Shown: positions 47,595-59,229, counted from the stretch's first letter. The stretch: 64,000 bases of DNA from Gloeophyllum trabeum ATCC 11539 (GCF_000344685.1 NW_006920425.1:207369-271368); one strand, 5' to 3'. A program made the numbers and translations. The notes: generated from the letters alone by a model not told the origin.

Positions 47595-49175
47595 ATGACC
47601 TCGCCAATAACGCTGCCGGTGGTAACAATCCAATCCTCCTTGCAAACTGTCATTGACGATGTTCGATCGGGGCTTGTTCTATCCGAGGATATATGGCTTT
47701 CATGCTATAGGACCGGCTCGACGTCTGTGCACGGTAAAGTCAGCGTGTCCTTAGACAACAACGATAGGTCTCGAGTCATCCTCGAAGCCAGAGACGGCGT
47801 TGAGATACAGGTACTTGGAGGGGTGAGTCACTGTTTTTATTTCAAACATTTCGAGTGATAAACCGTCCGAAGTGATCACCTTCCTTTGGTTACGACAGGG
47901 ACAGTACACAGCTGCTTGTTCAGCTTTAAACATACTGCATACACGGGTAGCATTCCCGAGACAGACATTTACAGATCCTGACAGGGCAGACCCTCAACAT
48001 GTGAGTTTTTAGGCTCCTTTGAATATTTCCGTAGACTGAACAAGTATAATGAACTGACCACGTAGCCCCAACAGATATCTGCCTTTGATATCTCCCCGGA
48101 TGGTACGCAAGTCGCTACAGGATACAATGATGGTGCTATCTTCCTGAGTCCCGTTACATCTGTGTCTCGTTCTACCGTCAGCGCCGATGGCGCGAAACTC
48201 TCCTGCAAGCCTCACTTGACCACCGTCACGTCCCTCCGATTCTTTCCATCATCACGCGTGCTTCTTTCTGCTGGCGCCGACTTTGGGTTGCACATCCTCC
48301 CTGCCGAAGCTTCGCCTGCGCCCGACGCTACCAGTGCAAATAAGGAACCGCTACCGTTCAAACCCGTCCGTTCGCTCAAAGGCCATACGCGCTCTATCAC
48401 ATGTACGGCCATGATCTCTCGCGGTCGAAATGTCTTATCCGCAGCCAAGGACGGGACCGTGCGTCTGTGGGACGTTGGCGGCGGACAGCAGATTCGCGCC
48501 ATGTGCTCCACGCGGTACGTGCCCGTGAACGCAATGAGCATAGGTGAGAAGGCCACATTCAAGGTCGCTGCGACTGTGGATCCCGACGGGGAAAATGTCA
48601 GCGGGAGGTCCACCCCGGCTGCGTTGGATCTCCGAGAAGTCGACACTGCGGACAAACTTGCGTTTTGCGCGTTACAGGACGGGCAGTTTGAAATCTTTGA
48701 CCTCACTTCGAAAGCATCGGTCTTCCGTTCCGCCTCACCTGCGGACGGAAGTGCGACCAAGTCCCCTGCTTTAAGTGCCATCTGCTACTCGCCGTCGGCC
48801 AATCTCCTTGCTACGGGCTCCGTGAAGGGCATCTTGACCATCTACGACACCCGCAACCTCTCTTCAGCACTCACATCGTTTACACGCAACGGCGCATCCA
48901 TCGAGTCGCTCGCTTTCGTGGTCCCTTCCTCGCTGAAATTTCTGCACGCGCATTCTTCGGATGTCAGCGCTCCGCACGACGGAGAACTGGGTTTGGCCAT
49001 TGCAAGCGAGGACGGGCTGCCTTACATCGCTGAGGTGCGGCCGGAAGGACCGGGCGTGGTGGCAGAGCTCGTAGGCAGCGATTGTGAGGCCATCAGGATC
49101 GTGAGAGTATGCACATCTGATGATGGAGGGGAAGTGTGGACGGCAGGGGACGATGGTGTCATTCGGAAGTACTGA
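47595..49175 (+). CDS. WD40 protein, PAAF1/Rpn14-like proteasome assembly factor
   Basis: Three or more exons. The N-terminal part (MTSPITLPVVTIQSSLQTVI) precedes the propeller. WD repeats are seen at ISAFDISPDGTQVATGYNDG, VTSLRFFPSSRVLLSAGADF, GHTRSITCTAMISRGRNVLS with AAKDGTVRLWDVG, ICYSPSANLLATGSVKG with IYDTRNLSS, and a last blade ending VWTAGDDGVIRKY. The order, the single SLKGHTRSI blade with ISRGRNVLSA, and the length of about 430 residues fit PAAF1/Rpn14, which chaperones base ATPases of the 19S proteasome. The assignment within WD40 proteins is moderate. A MITE ends 103 bp upstream. Confidence 0.78.
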
Positions 49176-50367
49176 GGACGCCTGTTGTTCTCGGATGACA
49201 TGCTCCCTCAAAGTAGGAGGATACGCGGAAACTGATCTAGTCATTGCGGAGATACAAGAGAAGTGTATTAAAACAGGTTGCAAATCGATGGGCCTACGGA
49301 GAAAAAAAAGTAGGATAGGAATATTCATGTCCCGACCCCCAGCCAGTCTCAGCGGGACCAAGACCGGTCTGAATTCCATATAAAATGCTACAGACTACCT
49401 GGTTTTCGCTATGCAAGCGATTATCAATCGCGTCCCGGAATAACATAAGATCACTTCCACTCACAATGCATACTCTTATCAGCGGCCCATGTCTGTCCTC
49501 GATAACGCGCACTCTGAATGATCACAAGCACTTTGATTTGCACGGTCTTGTACATACATCGGTAATATGCATTTGAATCAATACGGTACGCTCATGGCTT
49601 TGCGCTGGATTCGTCCGCGAGCATGCTCATATATATGATGTGGCTCCTTAATGAGAGTGCTTACTCGATGGACAATAGCAACCCACCTGCTGCCTTGGTT
49701 AGTCCTCCACGGCTTCAACCAGGTGCTTTGGCATGTTGGATTTTCGGGAGGCGAGGTACGAGCTCGCAAGCTCACGGGCTGCGGAAGTGGGTCGGGGCTG
49801 CCGGAGGCGGCCATGGATAATCATTTATGCGAAAAGGGTATATAATCAGCGTAGTTACTTATCTGTACGCTACGCGATTGTCCCTTCGGGCAGACGACGC
49901 TCGAGGACAAGCGCGCTCGCTGTATCGACGTTATTGGCGCTATCGATTATTTCAACATGGCATAGCTGTGTGACTGTGGCATATCTCATTTAAGGTTGTC
50001 CACGAAGCAATCCATACCGTATCAGAACTGACCTTCACTTTCCCCTCAGTCTACGTAAACGCCATACTCGCTGCGTGAGTTGTCTCGTCATCATCACGGG
50101 CTACACTTCTCACAAGAAGTGGTAGGTTGAATGTGCGGAAGCGTCTGCACTCTCAGGTACCCAGTGTCATGAACATACATCGACAATCGCCCGGCGTGCA
50201 ATAGTCGTGATATGAAACTTCGAGATTGTCCCAACTAACTATATCATAAATCTTCGGTATGAATCAAGGGGCTGATTATCAACACATAGACTTGTTCAAT
50301 CTGGGCTCACTGCAGATCCTCACTTTCTGGCCTGAAATCTACCTATACATGTATCAGATTCATGATC
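49176..50367. other. Intergenic, convergent 3' flanks
   Basis: About 1.2 kb between the WD40 gene and the converging hydrolase. Short frames only, nothing recognised. Confidence 0.5.
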
Positions 50368-51870
50368 TCAAAGTCTAGCGCCATATTGAGGCATTGAAAG
50401 CAAAAGTCCCTCCTTCAAATCCTTCACAATTAGCTGCGCCAATCCTCGAGGATCTTCCTGAACGACCTGTAATACCGTGAGCGTAAGGTGAAAGTGGTCA
50501 CTCAACCGTAAGGCACGTCATTCTTCATAGAGAGGACGTACCAAATGACCGACGCCGTCCATCCCATGCACCGACGCCCATAGCCCAGCACCGCCATCAA
50601 TCATAGAGTCTTGCACCCATTTTGGCCTAGCATACGTAATTTATTTGGTTTTGCTCCGCATTGTTTCTTTGAATGATTACTTACACGATATCTTCGTCGC
50701 GGCCAAATATGAGATGCACCGGTACATGAGGCATGATTTGGTTAAGAAGCATATTGGCGGCCTCGCGATACGCGACAGTGTCTGTCTGGGAGGCCGCCTC
50801 TGTTACTCGAGTGCACTTTGGTGTGACACTCGGCCGACCGGCCGCCGCTTCTTCAGTGCTTGAAGACTCTCGGAACCCGTATTCCTGGAAGAGTGCGACT
50901 TCGGTGAAGGATTCCGTACGGGACGTGTAAGCATACCAGATAGAGATCGAGCACTTGACTATCCCATCGACTCCAAGGCAGCCGCTTAGACGTCCACTCG
51001 AAAACCGCACTCTTACTTGACCAGCGCGAGCGCCCTCCTTCTATCCGGCGCCGTAGGATATCCGCTCGGCGATCATACTCATACTGAAAGCCACTATCCG
51101 AAACGGTAGACTTGGAAGACCTGTATACGTCGTCTGTGATACATGGGAGCTCAATCAGGATGAGCGACTCGTAGGGGACATGCGACGGGGGGAAATGTGA
51201 TACGGAAAAGATGCTGCGATGCAAGCGTGTAAGGCAGACAGGTGCAAGCAATAGTAACATGAGCTCACTTACGCTGCGCAGGTCCCAGCAGAGTGACCGA
51301 CGGGGATAATTCGATGGCCCTGGAAATGCCTGGACTTCACAAAGGTCGCGAGGAAATGACCTATATCGCGAACAGCTACAGGCACCATGATCAGCGAAGA
51401 ATGAGAACGCGACAGTTCTTTTGCCGAACTTATTTTGGACGGCAATCGAGAGGAGAAGTGATCCTCATTGAGTACTGAAGAGTTACCGTGGTTCGGCCAA
51501 TCAAACGTCCAGATCTCCCGGATGGTACTCTGATCTTGAGAGAATGATCCATGGCCATGAGCTTTACGTCCAGCAGTCGCCTCATGGATGCGCTGGATGG
51601 TAGGCTCCCATTGCTCTTTATCTGGAATTTCGGAAGTTAATAGTCTTTGTACCTTCGAGAAGCGAAACAGTGCCTACGAGAACCAGCGCCGTGCATCAAG
51701 AGAAGAGTGACCCCGACATCTCTCCAGCCGCTGGACGAAGTGAACGCGTTTGCTGAAGGCCTGTATCTTTTCGCTTCGACCCTTAGTACATCACCTAGGC
51801 CAGCAGAGGCTGTCGACAGATTATACTGAAGGACAACCGTTTCGCACTCTAAGCCATTCAGCGAAGTCAT
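50368..51870 (-). CDS. Alpha/beta hydrolase
   Basis: Starts MTSLNGLECETVVLQYNL at 51870. The oxyanion region is VTLLLMHGAGS. A later exon has IWTFDWPNHGNSS, then FVKSRHFQGHRIIPVGHSAG, whose GHSAG is the nucleophile elbow with the catalytic serine. After the cap-domain exons come the acid-containing strand VHLIFGRDEDIV and the histidine region ASVHGMDGVGHL. The C-terminus reads LIVKDLKEGLLLSMPQYGAR and ends near 50368. The complete Ser-Asp-His set appears present. It resembles fungal hydrolases labelled AB-hydrolase-1 or Akt2/toxin-biosynthesis-like. The substrate is unknown. About five short introns. Confidence 0.85.
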
Positions 51871-53653
51871 GATGTAGATGAGAGGAAGGTCTCAATCATC
51901 GATGGCCCACCTTATATCTCGGTCATATATAAGGCCAACATAGATGACATGCTAAGAAGATGAAAATGACATACGTGGATTCCCATTACATGAGAGTGTC
52001 TCGGCACGTAGATTCAACGCACAGCAATCGAGTCCTCAGCGACCGCCGCAAAGTCGCAAGAAGACAAGGTCGACCCTTATTTTGGGACCCGACGCAGAGC
52101 TAAAAAAAAGTAATCCACATCAGTAATAGCCTGAGCCACAACACTTATATAAACATAATGCTCGATGGCATAGCGTGGGCCCATACACTGCGGGCAGAGA
52201 CCGATGTCCCGCCGGCGAGCATGCTATGAACATGCGCCGGTTGGGAGAACACTTTCCTGGAATGGTCTCTGTTGGACCATGACCTGGACATGGACAATGT
52301 CCTTTGAATGAACAAAGGCAGATTCGCGGGACATTTACTATGCTCTCTAAAAAGCAGGGGGCATTTGATTCACATTGTTCTCTCATTCTTTAAGTCTCTG
52401 CTAAGTCCCACTTCGGAGCATGCAAGGAAAGTGTTCTCCCACCTATTTCATGAATGACAAATGTCCGGTGGCAGGACATCGGTGCTTGCCCGCTGTGATA
52501 GTAGTCTGACGTGACTTTTATAACTCTTGCGGTGGAAGGTGTACCTGTCGAAGAAACTGCTAGGGGGCCCAAGCGAAGAGGGGAGCCTTCGATCATAATT
52601 ATCGTATCAACGCCGCAACAATCACTCCATTATTGTCTCCGAATATGATATGCGTACACACCCGTTCAGGCAAGAGGTTCCGAGAAGCTCTGTCGGAAAA
52701 TCTGGAAAAGACTGATAAGCCCTGACAGAACCTGACAGACTGATCAGGCATTATAATATTATGTTTCACTGATAAGCCCTTATCAGGTGTTGTCAGGTTT
52801 AGATTAGGTAGGGGCTTCTGGTGCTGTAATATCACAGGAATTCTGTAGTACTACCATTTCGATCTATTGAATATTCGGCAGGCGGTGTGACGTGTGACTC
52901 ATCTGACCGATTCATCATTTCGGCATCTTACTATACTGTAAGCACCATTGTAGAAATGGGTCCATAAGAGATCTTACACGAGCATTCTTGTGTTTTTCTA
53001 TCAGTCTTGGACAGCGTAGCTATTTACCGCGAATGTTGTGGCAGAGATTGCAGCACCTGCGGAAGACCCAGACATACTCCTCAGCCTAGAGATGAGCATC
53101 GCACTTTCCAGCCTATCAAGCACGAGTTCTGGACTGAGTTCCAGTCGAACCAATACTCATAGGCGATAGCAGTCGCAGCTTTCACCGCCGTGCCACTGGG
53201 CTCAGATGCGCGACAACGCGCGAAGGATTTTTGAACACTTGGTAAGTAGCGTCTCTGCGCCTGACGAGACTGTTAACATGTGTACTGGGAAATGCGCGAA
53301 GCCAAAAATCGGAGTACTCGAGCCAATGTCAGCGATACTATACGTACTCCAATGACTTACCGAGGGACGTCGTCAAAGATCTAGTTCTCGCCTGACTCAA
53401 CCGACAGCGGCTTCGTATAGCACTTTCGTAACATGTGAATGTGTGTCCAGCGACTCTGCCCGTCATGGAAGTGTAACTCTTCAGGAAGGAGCAGAATGCG
53501 AGTAATATAGATTGATCGAATGTCCATGGCGATAAGTACAAAGCACAACTAAGCGAAGGCCTGACGGTAATTATGATAGTCGATGCAAATGGCGAGGAGG
53601 ATCGAGGTATACGGACATACTGTATGGGGTATAATTGAACACTATATCCACCC
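51871..53653. other. Intergenic stretch with small inverted-repeat elements
   Basis: About 1.8 kb. It contains the fold-back at 52186-52495 and a short palindromic cluster near 52711-52800, where CTGATAAGCCCT and CCTTATCAGG alternate with CCTGACA. No gene recognised. Confidence 0.5.
52186..52495. mobile_element. Small fold-back element
   Basis: Two inverted arms of about 70-75 bp: left GCGGGCAGAGACCGATGTCC...GGGAGAACACTTTCC and right the reverse complement, sharing ACCGATGTCC and GGGAGAACACTTTCCT. Weaker similarity continues outwards to about 52135 and 52540, so the full element may be about 410 bp. No target duplication could be fixed. Confidence 0.6.
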
Positions 53654-54110
53654 TTAGCTCGAGAAAAACCAATACCACACAATCTTCCATGTTAACCATA
53701 GGCCAACCAAGAATACTAGGCAGTAGAAGATAAGACGCCATTGCTTTACACCTCCTGAGCCAAGACCAAACGCGTGGGCTGCCCTGCGCCCTGAGTCCGC
53801 TAGAGAAGAACCAAAGGACGAGAAGGCATTGCTCTGCGTCAAGCGGTGACAATCTAAGAAATGCAGCCCGTTCAACAGCACAGGATTCAACGCACCGTAT
53901 CATCCAGCATCAAATTCTGCCGTTCTACATCGTCATGGATGTCCGTCGTGACCTGTCATGTAGAGCGCATGAGCTTGAGCGCCATCCGCAGCGAATCGTA
54001 AGTCTCACACCGCGCAAAGTCCTGATTTTGGAATGTAACTCGTCTAGTCGCTGGTCATTCTGCGCTTCGTACGTGTCCTCGACTCTAGCGCTCGCCCTAG
54101 AAGAAGACAT
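53654..54110 (-). CDS. BET1: Bet1 SNARE protein
   Basis: Qc-SNARE of ER-to-Golgi vesicle fusion, tail-anchored. Three exons give 112 residues starting MSSSRASARVEDTYEAQNDQ. The SNARE helix reads RLDELHSKIRTLRG, then VTTDIHDDVERQNLMLDDTS with NAFSSFGSSL. The C-terminal anchor is LIFYCLVFLVGLWLTW with a few residues after it. The first intron lies after TLRG (GTGAGAC donor) and the second after LDDT. Length and layout are normal for Bet1. The start codon at 54108-54110 lies inside the 9-bp target duplication of a Mutator-like element whose end is at 54116, so the gene's original promoter is now about 1.5 kb away. Confidence 0.9.
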
Positions 54111-54205
54111 GGCGGCAGGCTCCTAGAACCATCCGTCTCGCGTCCTCGATCCTCTCTGCTAGGGCGTGTGTGAAGATGTTATCTAATATGGCTTATATAA
54201 TGTAG

Positions 54206-54215
54206 TTTATTTATA
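54206..54215 (-). promoter_or_regulatory. TATA-like site in the TIR facing Bet1
   Basis: TATAAATAAA on the minus strand about 100 nt before the Bet1 ATG, with TATATAA a few bases further upstream. Both are inside the transposon TIR. It could serve as a substitute core promoter (inference). Confidence 0.35.
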
Positions 54216-54923
54216 GCTGTATTTCCTGATTAAGCCGAATGGTGAGGATGAGGACGCTATGAGACGGCTGGCCCAACTCGTCGTCCGAGGTTTTACCGGA
54301 ATTATGTAAGGCAGCTAAGCGACTAACGACACGTCGGTTTACTGCCGGTTTATCGACGTTCGTCGACTGCCTAATTTGGATTTTCGAAGTGGCTTTCTTG
54401 TTGCACCTCAGCCGCCATTCCAGCATCTCCTCTGCTCGCCACACGTCGACGGGGACATGGAAATTGTATCTGTCAATAACAGAATATTTTATATCTGAAT
54501 TGTTGACTGCATGTACTTCCGGTGAGCATGAGTAGGCACGGGAATCCTCCCATTTCAACAAAGAAAGCAGTGAATAGTTATTTACCACAATAGTGCGGCA
54601 GCTACTGTCTCTATCAAAGTTCAAGTAGATTTATATACACAATCATCAAAGGTCTGGGGTTACTTTGCATTGAGGAACCTGGTACTTGCACTTTTCAATG
54701 TATATAGAATCATCTATTCATTGAAATACATTGAAAATACAGAGCAACAGCTACTCATGCATTACTATCGAAACAGTGTTTTCTATTTAAAGATTAGATT
54801 GTATGTCCCGCCATCAACGCGCAATGAGCAGAGGAGATGCTGGAATGGCGGCTGAGGTGCGACAAGAAAGCCACTTCGAAAATCCAAATTGGGCAGTCGA
54901 CGAACATCGATAAACCGGCAGTA

Positions 54924-55358
54924 CTATCACGGGACCAGAAGTGCAAGATCTTGCACTTCCTGTCCAGTTCGCGACCTCGTACATGTACGCAACCTCCGCG
55001 CGTCTGGAAATTATTTAGCTGGTCCCTGCATATGTCTGGATGGGCTCTGAATTTTTTTGAGCTTTTCGGAGGTGTATTTCTTATGCAACATTTTCATCTA
55101 TGCCGAAGTGCAAAGTCAAAGCGTGACAAATAGTGTGATCTTTGACACATGAACTCCACTGTGACTCGCGTTACCGATCTTGCATTTCCTGCCCACCTCC
55201 TCTCTGAGGACCAGAGCCTGGTAGAAAAATCTAAAAAAATCGTATTATGTGCAGTACTATATGTAGGTTACAACCCTCAATTTTTAGAAAGATGCGAGTC
55301 AGAGAAGAAGAGATCAGAAGGGCAGGACTGAAATCTTGCACTTCTGGTCCCACAATAG
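54924..55358. mobile_element. 435-bp MITE with TA target duplication, nested in the MULE (element 3)
   Basis: Terminal inverted repeats start CTATCACGGGACCAGAAG on the left and CTATTGTGGGACCAGAAG on the right, both followed by TGCAAGAT. TA flanks at 54922-54923 and 55359-55360. The uninterrupted left TIR of the host shows the empty site CAGTAAAC, confirming a TA duplication. The motif CTTGCACTTCC is repeated inside in both orientations. No coding capacity. Confidence 0.9.
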
Positions 55359-55584
55359 TAAACTGACACATCATTAGTCACTTAGCTGCCTTACATAATT
55401 CCAGTAAAACCTCGGATGACGAGTTGGGCCAGCCATCTCATAGCGTCCTCATCCTCACCATTCGGCTTAATCAGGAAATACAGCTATAAATAAACTACAT
55501 TATATAAGCCATATTAGATAACATCTTCACACACACCCTAGCAGAGAGGATCGAGGACATGAGACGGATGGTTCTAGGAGCCTG

Positions 55585-57131
55585 ACATGGCAGCTGAACA
55601 GTAGACCTTCAAGAATAGGACGGTAAGTTACACAATCGCGAAATACCGCTGGCAAGAGACACTCGGGAAGCTCCGTCTGGCGCCGGCATCTTACCCCTCC
55701 TTTGTGGGATGGGATGAATTAATTATCACATAGGTGCTTGCACAAATGCAGCCAGAGAGAGAGGTGGTTTGGCTGGCCAGCTGAACACTTATTGCGCAGG
55801 ATGCATGTCCCAATGGATATAATTTAAAGTAATTATTTCGAATCTTTGACATATACAAGAGATATTTAGCTCCTCCTTGATTTGGTGTGCAAAGTTCACA
55901 GCCTGTAGCTGCAGCAGTGAATTGAGATGGAATTTATTACTGATTGTTTACTTCGATATGTAAGTGGGATGCAAAGTATAGTCTATGCATGGACCGGAGT
56001 CTAGCTGCAAGGGACGCGAGATAATTGTAAGTCCGTGCTGTATAGCCATGTGCCACTGGAGCCAAACATGGCACGCTGGTACTTGCCGGTTGGTCATATT
56101 GCGGGTTTGGCATAACCCCTCTCAAAGGAGGGGCACTCATTACATAAATCTCCGGAGTATGGATATGCCGTTGACCATAGCATTCAACTGGATGCATTGA
56201 TCTTGCTTCTATGTTCTATCGATGTCCAGCATGATGGAAAGTTGCCACTTGTACATGGGAGGGGCCGTTCCCAGCCCATCGGGTATCCTTCAGGGCAGCC
56301 CTATATATCTCAGTGCGTCATGTTAATGTCAGAGCCAGAACCCTGCTTCTTGCTGGCTTTCCTTGCCTTTCCCAATTCTAGCGTACACGCCCAACCCACG
56401 CTGACATTACCAAGATCTGGAATGCAGGTTCTCACAGTAAATGTTCACTTCTGAGGTCCATGGGACCCACAAGCAAGCTCGTTAGTCATTTCGGCTATGA
56501 GATTACAAGTCCTGAGGTATGAAGGTTGAGTCCTTACCCACAAAATATGCCTGCATGCTGCATGTTGTACCCCATGAGAACCGTTTGCGCCGAGAAGTCA
56601 TGGGAGTTGTGTTTTGTATTGTAGACTACATTTGTGAAACTCTGATTGGAAGTCCGGTTGTACGTGTGACTACAAAACCACTTTTGTGCATTTTTATAGT
56701 CTCTGGGACCATTGTTTGCTCATTTGTGGGCTCAATTCTTCGTCTTATCTCTATTTTATTTTCTCTAGTCTGGGGTGTATGCTATATGGGTCTACAACAA
56801 TATTTTCATGAATTTATCAATTGTGTGTCTTGTCCTGGTCTGCATAGCAGTTTTACTTTTATTGCTTATCGTGGGAATTGACTATTAGGGTTGGTCAGAG
56901 TGGCAGATTCTGGAGAGATTCTGCGGCGATTCTGCATAGGATTTTGAGCCCCTCCTCAACCCAGAATCTCACCAGAATCCTTGTGTCACTCTGACCAGTG
57001 TGATTCTGACTGTCGATTCTCGCACTGCAACCGTGTAGGACAAGTTACAAACAATATATACATGCTACTATATACTTGATAGTCTGACTCCTGTTCCAGT
57101 AATTATTTTCTTACGTGCACTGTCGCTCAAC
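55585..57131. other. Intergenic, includes the displaced upstream region of Bet1
   Basis: The first few hundred bases should be the original Bet1 promoter. A 120-codon hydrophobic frame at 56519-56881 lacks family landmarks and sits in AT-rich DNA, so I do not call it a gene. Confidence 0.45.
56888..57000. repeat. Short near-palindromic hairpin element
   Basis: About 113 bp with inverted ends TTGGTCAGAGTG...AGATTCTG and CAGAATCTC...CACTCTGACCAG, and AGATTCTG/CAGAATC repeats between. It looks like a tiny MITE or the two fused ends of one. No target duplication seen. Confidence 0.55.
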
Positions 57132-57566
57132 ATGCAGTGCCTGCTGCCCCGTCCTGCACAAGCCAAAAAGCTGATAAAAGCATACCTGAAATTTGTATGG
57201 ACTCGTAACGCCTGTCACAAGCGCTTGAGATGGCGTAGCCGTCGTAGTCGTGGTGGTGGACAAACATGCCACCTCCTGCATGGTGTTCCATGCCCTGATG
57301 TCCCCTTCAACTCCGAAGGAGAGTCTACCGATATCAACCTTTCTGACACAGAAAGCGACTTGGGTTCGGACTTCAGCAACTCAGGCTGGGACAGCATCCT
57401 CGGTGATGATTGGCGCTATCGACTCGGATCTGAGGGCTCTCTCACCTCAGTGTCATCTGCTGAAGGCCTGAGCACTACCAACAGTATGCCTGGACTTGCA
57501 ACGGTTGTGGACTCCGATAGTGAGGCAGATTTCGAGATGTTATCTAGCTCCAGCATCCGGAGATAA
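57132..57566 (+). CDS. Acidic Ser-rich open frame beside the Harbinger remnant
   Basis: 144 codons starting MQCLLPRPAQAKKLIKAYLK, with a basic N-terminal part (RLRWRSRRSRGGG) and an acidic Ser/Asp-rich remainder (NLSDTESDLGSDFSNSG, VVDSDSEADFEMLSSSS). It stops exactly where similarity to the Harbinger element begins. Acidic DSD/S-rich leaders are common at the start of basidiomycete transposase genes, so it may be a transposon-related exon. I do not recognise a product. Confidence 0.4.
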   Translation: MQCLLPRPAQAKKLIKAYLKFVWTRNACHKRLRWRSRRSRGGGQTCHLLHGVPCPDVPFNSEGESTDINLSDTESDLGSDFSNSGWDSILGDDWRYRLGSEGSLTSVSSAEGLSTTNSMPGLATVVDSDSEADFEMLSSSSIRR

Positions 57567-58260
57567 ATAACAAATAAACACTGCTACCCACAGGATTGCT
57601 CAGCACTTGCTGCCGTTATACCATACACCATACAACTCTCTTGCACTCCCACTTGCTCATCCCAGCCCTAGAGGCCGCCTCGACATTCCTCCACCTGCCC
57701 TAAGCGGTCCCATCACTCCGCGTTATGCACCGGTCACATGCTAATTACCTCCGGCTGCTCGCTGACTGATGCTAACCTCATGGTGACTCGTATACATTCG
57801 CACCTTTGGTATTTTGATGGAAACAAGAGGGGGATTGTGCTGGAGGGTGGGCATGAGGATGACACCCCTCGATAGAAGTGTCCGCGGGCCCCGGAGCTAA
57901 TTCAGCTAGAAGTCGCATTGGTTAAGTCACTCTGGAGCTCCTGTTCACGGAGATCAATTGCGGAATGGGTCCGTGTATGCCTCGAGGATGCTAGGAAGTC
58001 TGGAGCTAAATAAAAAAAATTCTTTTAGAGCCCATAGAAACCTAGAGGCGTGTGAGCGCTGTGTCGAATAAGCTCTGGGGGGGCTTGTATGATGTGCTGA
58101 GTCTGCATTTTCGGGGGTCAGACGATTCTGAGGCTTATCAGCGCTTTGATGAAGCACGGGAGGGGCCTGCAAAAGCCAAAAAGCCATGGTCAAACAAGAT
58201 CAAGAATAAGCGTACTCACCTCATGTTTATGTTGTCATCTTTCTCAACTCCGACATCAGG

Positions 58261-59229
58261 ATGACCCTAGTGACCAAGGAGATCAGCAAGACGATGGGTC
58301 AGACTGGGGAAGGCATCACAAGTGAAGATCAGATAAGGGAGGGTACGGAAATCGCAAATAAATGGGGTAAGTGGATGCTTTCAATTCGTACACTAGTCTA
58401 GCACTCACTGTACGAGTGTAGAGGCTATCAGGGTAGAGTGCCCTTGGTATTTCGATATGAAAGCCCTCATCACCAAGCATCCGAATGTCACCCCGACAGG
58501 CCTTGGCAATTCCACTAGTGAAATTGATATGGAGGATGGTGGCACTCAGCCTGAGAGTAGTGCCGTAGACGCTGAAGGGTCAGAGCAGGGCGATGCTGCT
58601 GCGTCAAGTGATGATGATGATGTTGCCGGTGGTCTGGGGAAGCGCAAGGCATCAGACCAGGACACGCTGTCAAAGAAGGCTAAGGGTGAGAAGAAGACAC
58701 AGGCACAACCAGGGCTATCTACACCTGCGATGAGCAGTACCAACCAATTCAAGAAGGCCAAACTCAATTTTGAGGAGGTTGCGAAGGCGGAGGAGATGAC
58801 AAGGCAGAAGGAGCTGGAGCGAGACATTTGAAAGCTGGAGTTGAGTCTCGAGAAAGCAAAGGCGGATGCTGAGCTCAAGAAGCAGAAGTTGCAGGAGAAG
58901 ACCGAGTTGCGCAAGCTGCATATGCAACAGGAGCATGAGATCCATATGGCAAAATATGCAAAGTACTCGAGGACACCGCAAGCCAGTACATCATCTGCAA
59001 ATGTGCACCTTCCCCCTCAAGTCCCTCTCCATTCATCGGTGTCTCGTCATCTGATGATGACATTCTGAGGCCAGGCATACAGCACAAAACACCATTCTTT
59101 GCAGAGATGCCTTCACGTTCTCAGTCGGGCACACCGGTGTTCTCCCTCAAGGATGCCCCTGGTGCTTTCTCTCAGTTGCCTGCTCTCGACGGGATCATTC
59201 CGGGCTTTGAGGCATTTCACGGACAGTAA
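58261..59229 (+). pseudogene. Harbinger Myb/SANT-like accessory gene, disrupted
   Basis: Pieces in order: MTLVTKEISKTMGQTGEGIT and EAIRVECPWYFDMKALITKH, the Myb/SANT-like DNA-binding region that partners PIF/Harbinger transposases; an acidic linker (EQGDAAASSDDDDVAGG); basic KRKASDQ and KKAKGEKK stretches; and a long charged coiled coil (LEKAKADAELKKQKLQEKTE). A TGA interrupts the coiled coil (about 58829), and a frameshift near 59045 separates it from the tail GAFSQLPALDGIIPGFEAFH, which ends at 59229. The family role is binding terminal repeats and nuclear import of the transposase. Confidence 0.75.

Larger units (their letters stand above)
54116..55584. mobile_element. Mutator-like element with 322-bp TIRs and 9-bp target duplication
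   Basis: Ends in CAGGCTCCTAGAACCATCCG. The left TIR spans 54116-54437 (322 bp). The right TIR spans 54826-55584 but contains a nested 435-bp MITE plus its TA copy. Subtracting these leaves 322 bp, the same as the left arm. The flanks are ACATGGCGG (54107-54115) and ACATGGCAG (55585-55593), eight of nine identical. Long TIRs with a 9-bp duplication fit MULEs. The 388-bp core has no transposase, so it is non-autonomous. Confidence 0.88.

Noticed and set aside
56519..56881. 120-codon hydrophobic frame as a membrane protein
   Set aside because: AT-rich DNA, no homologous landmarks and no promoter or intron context.
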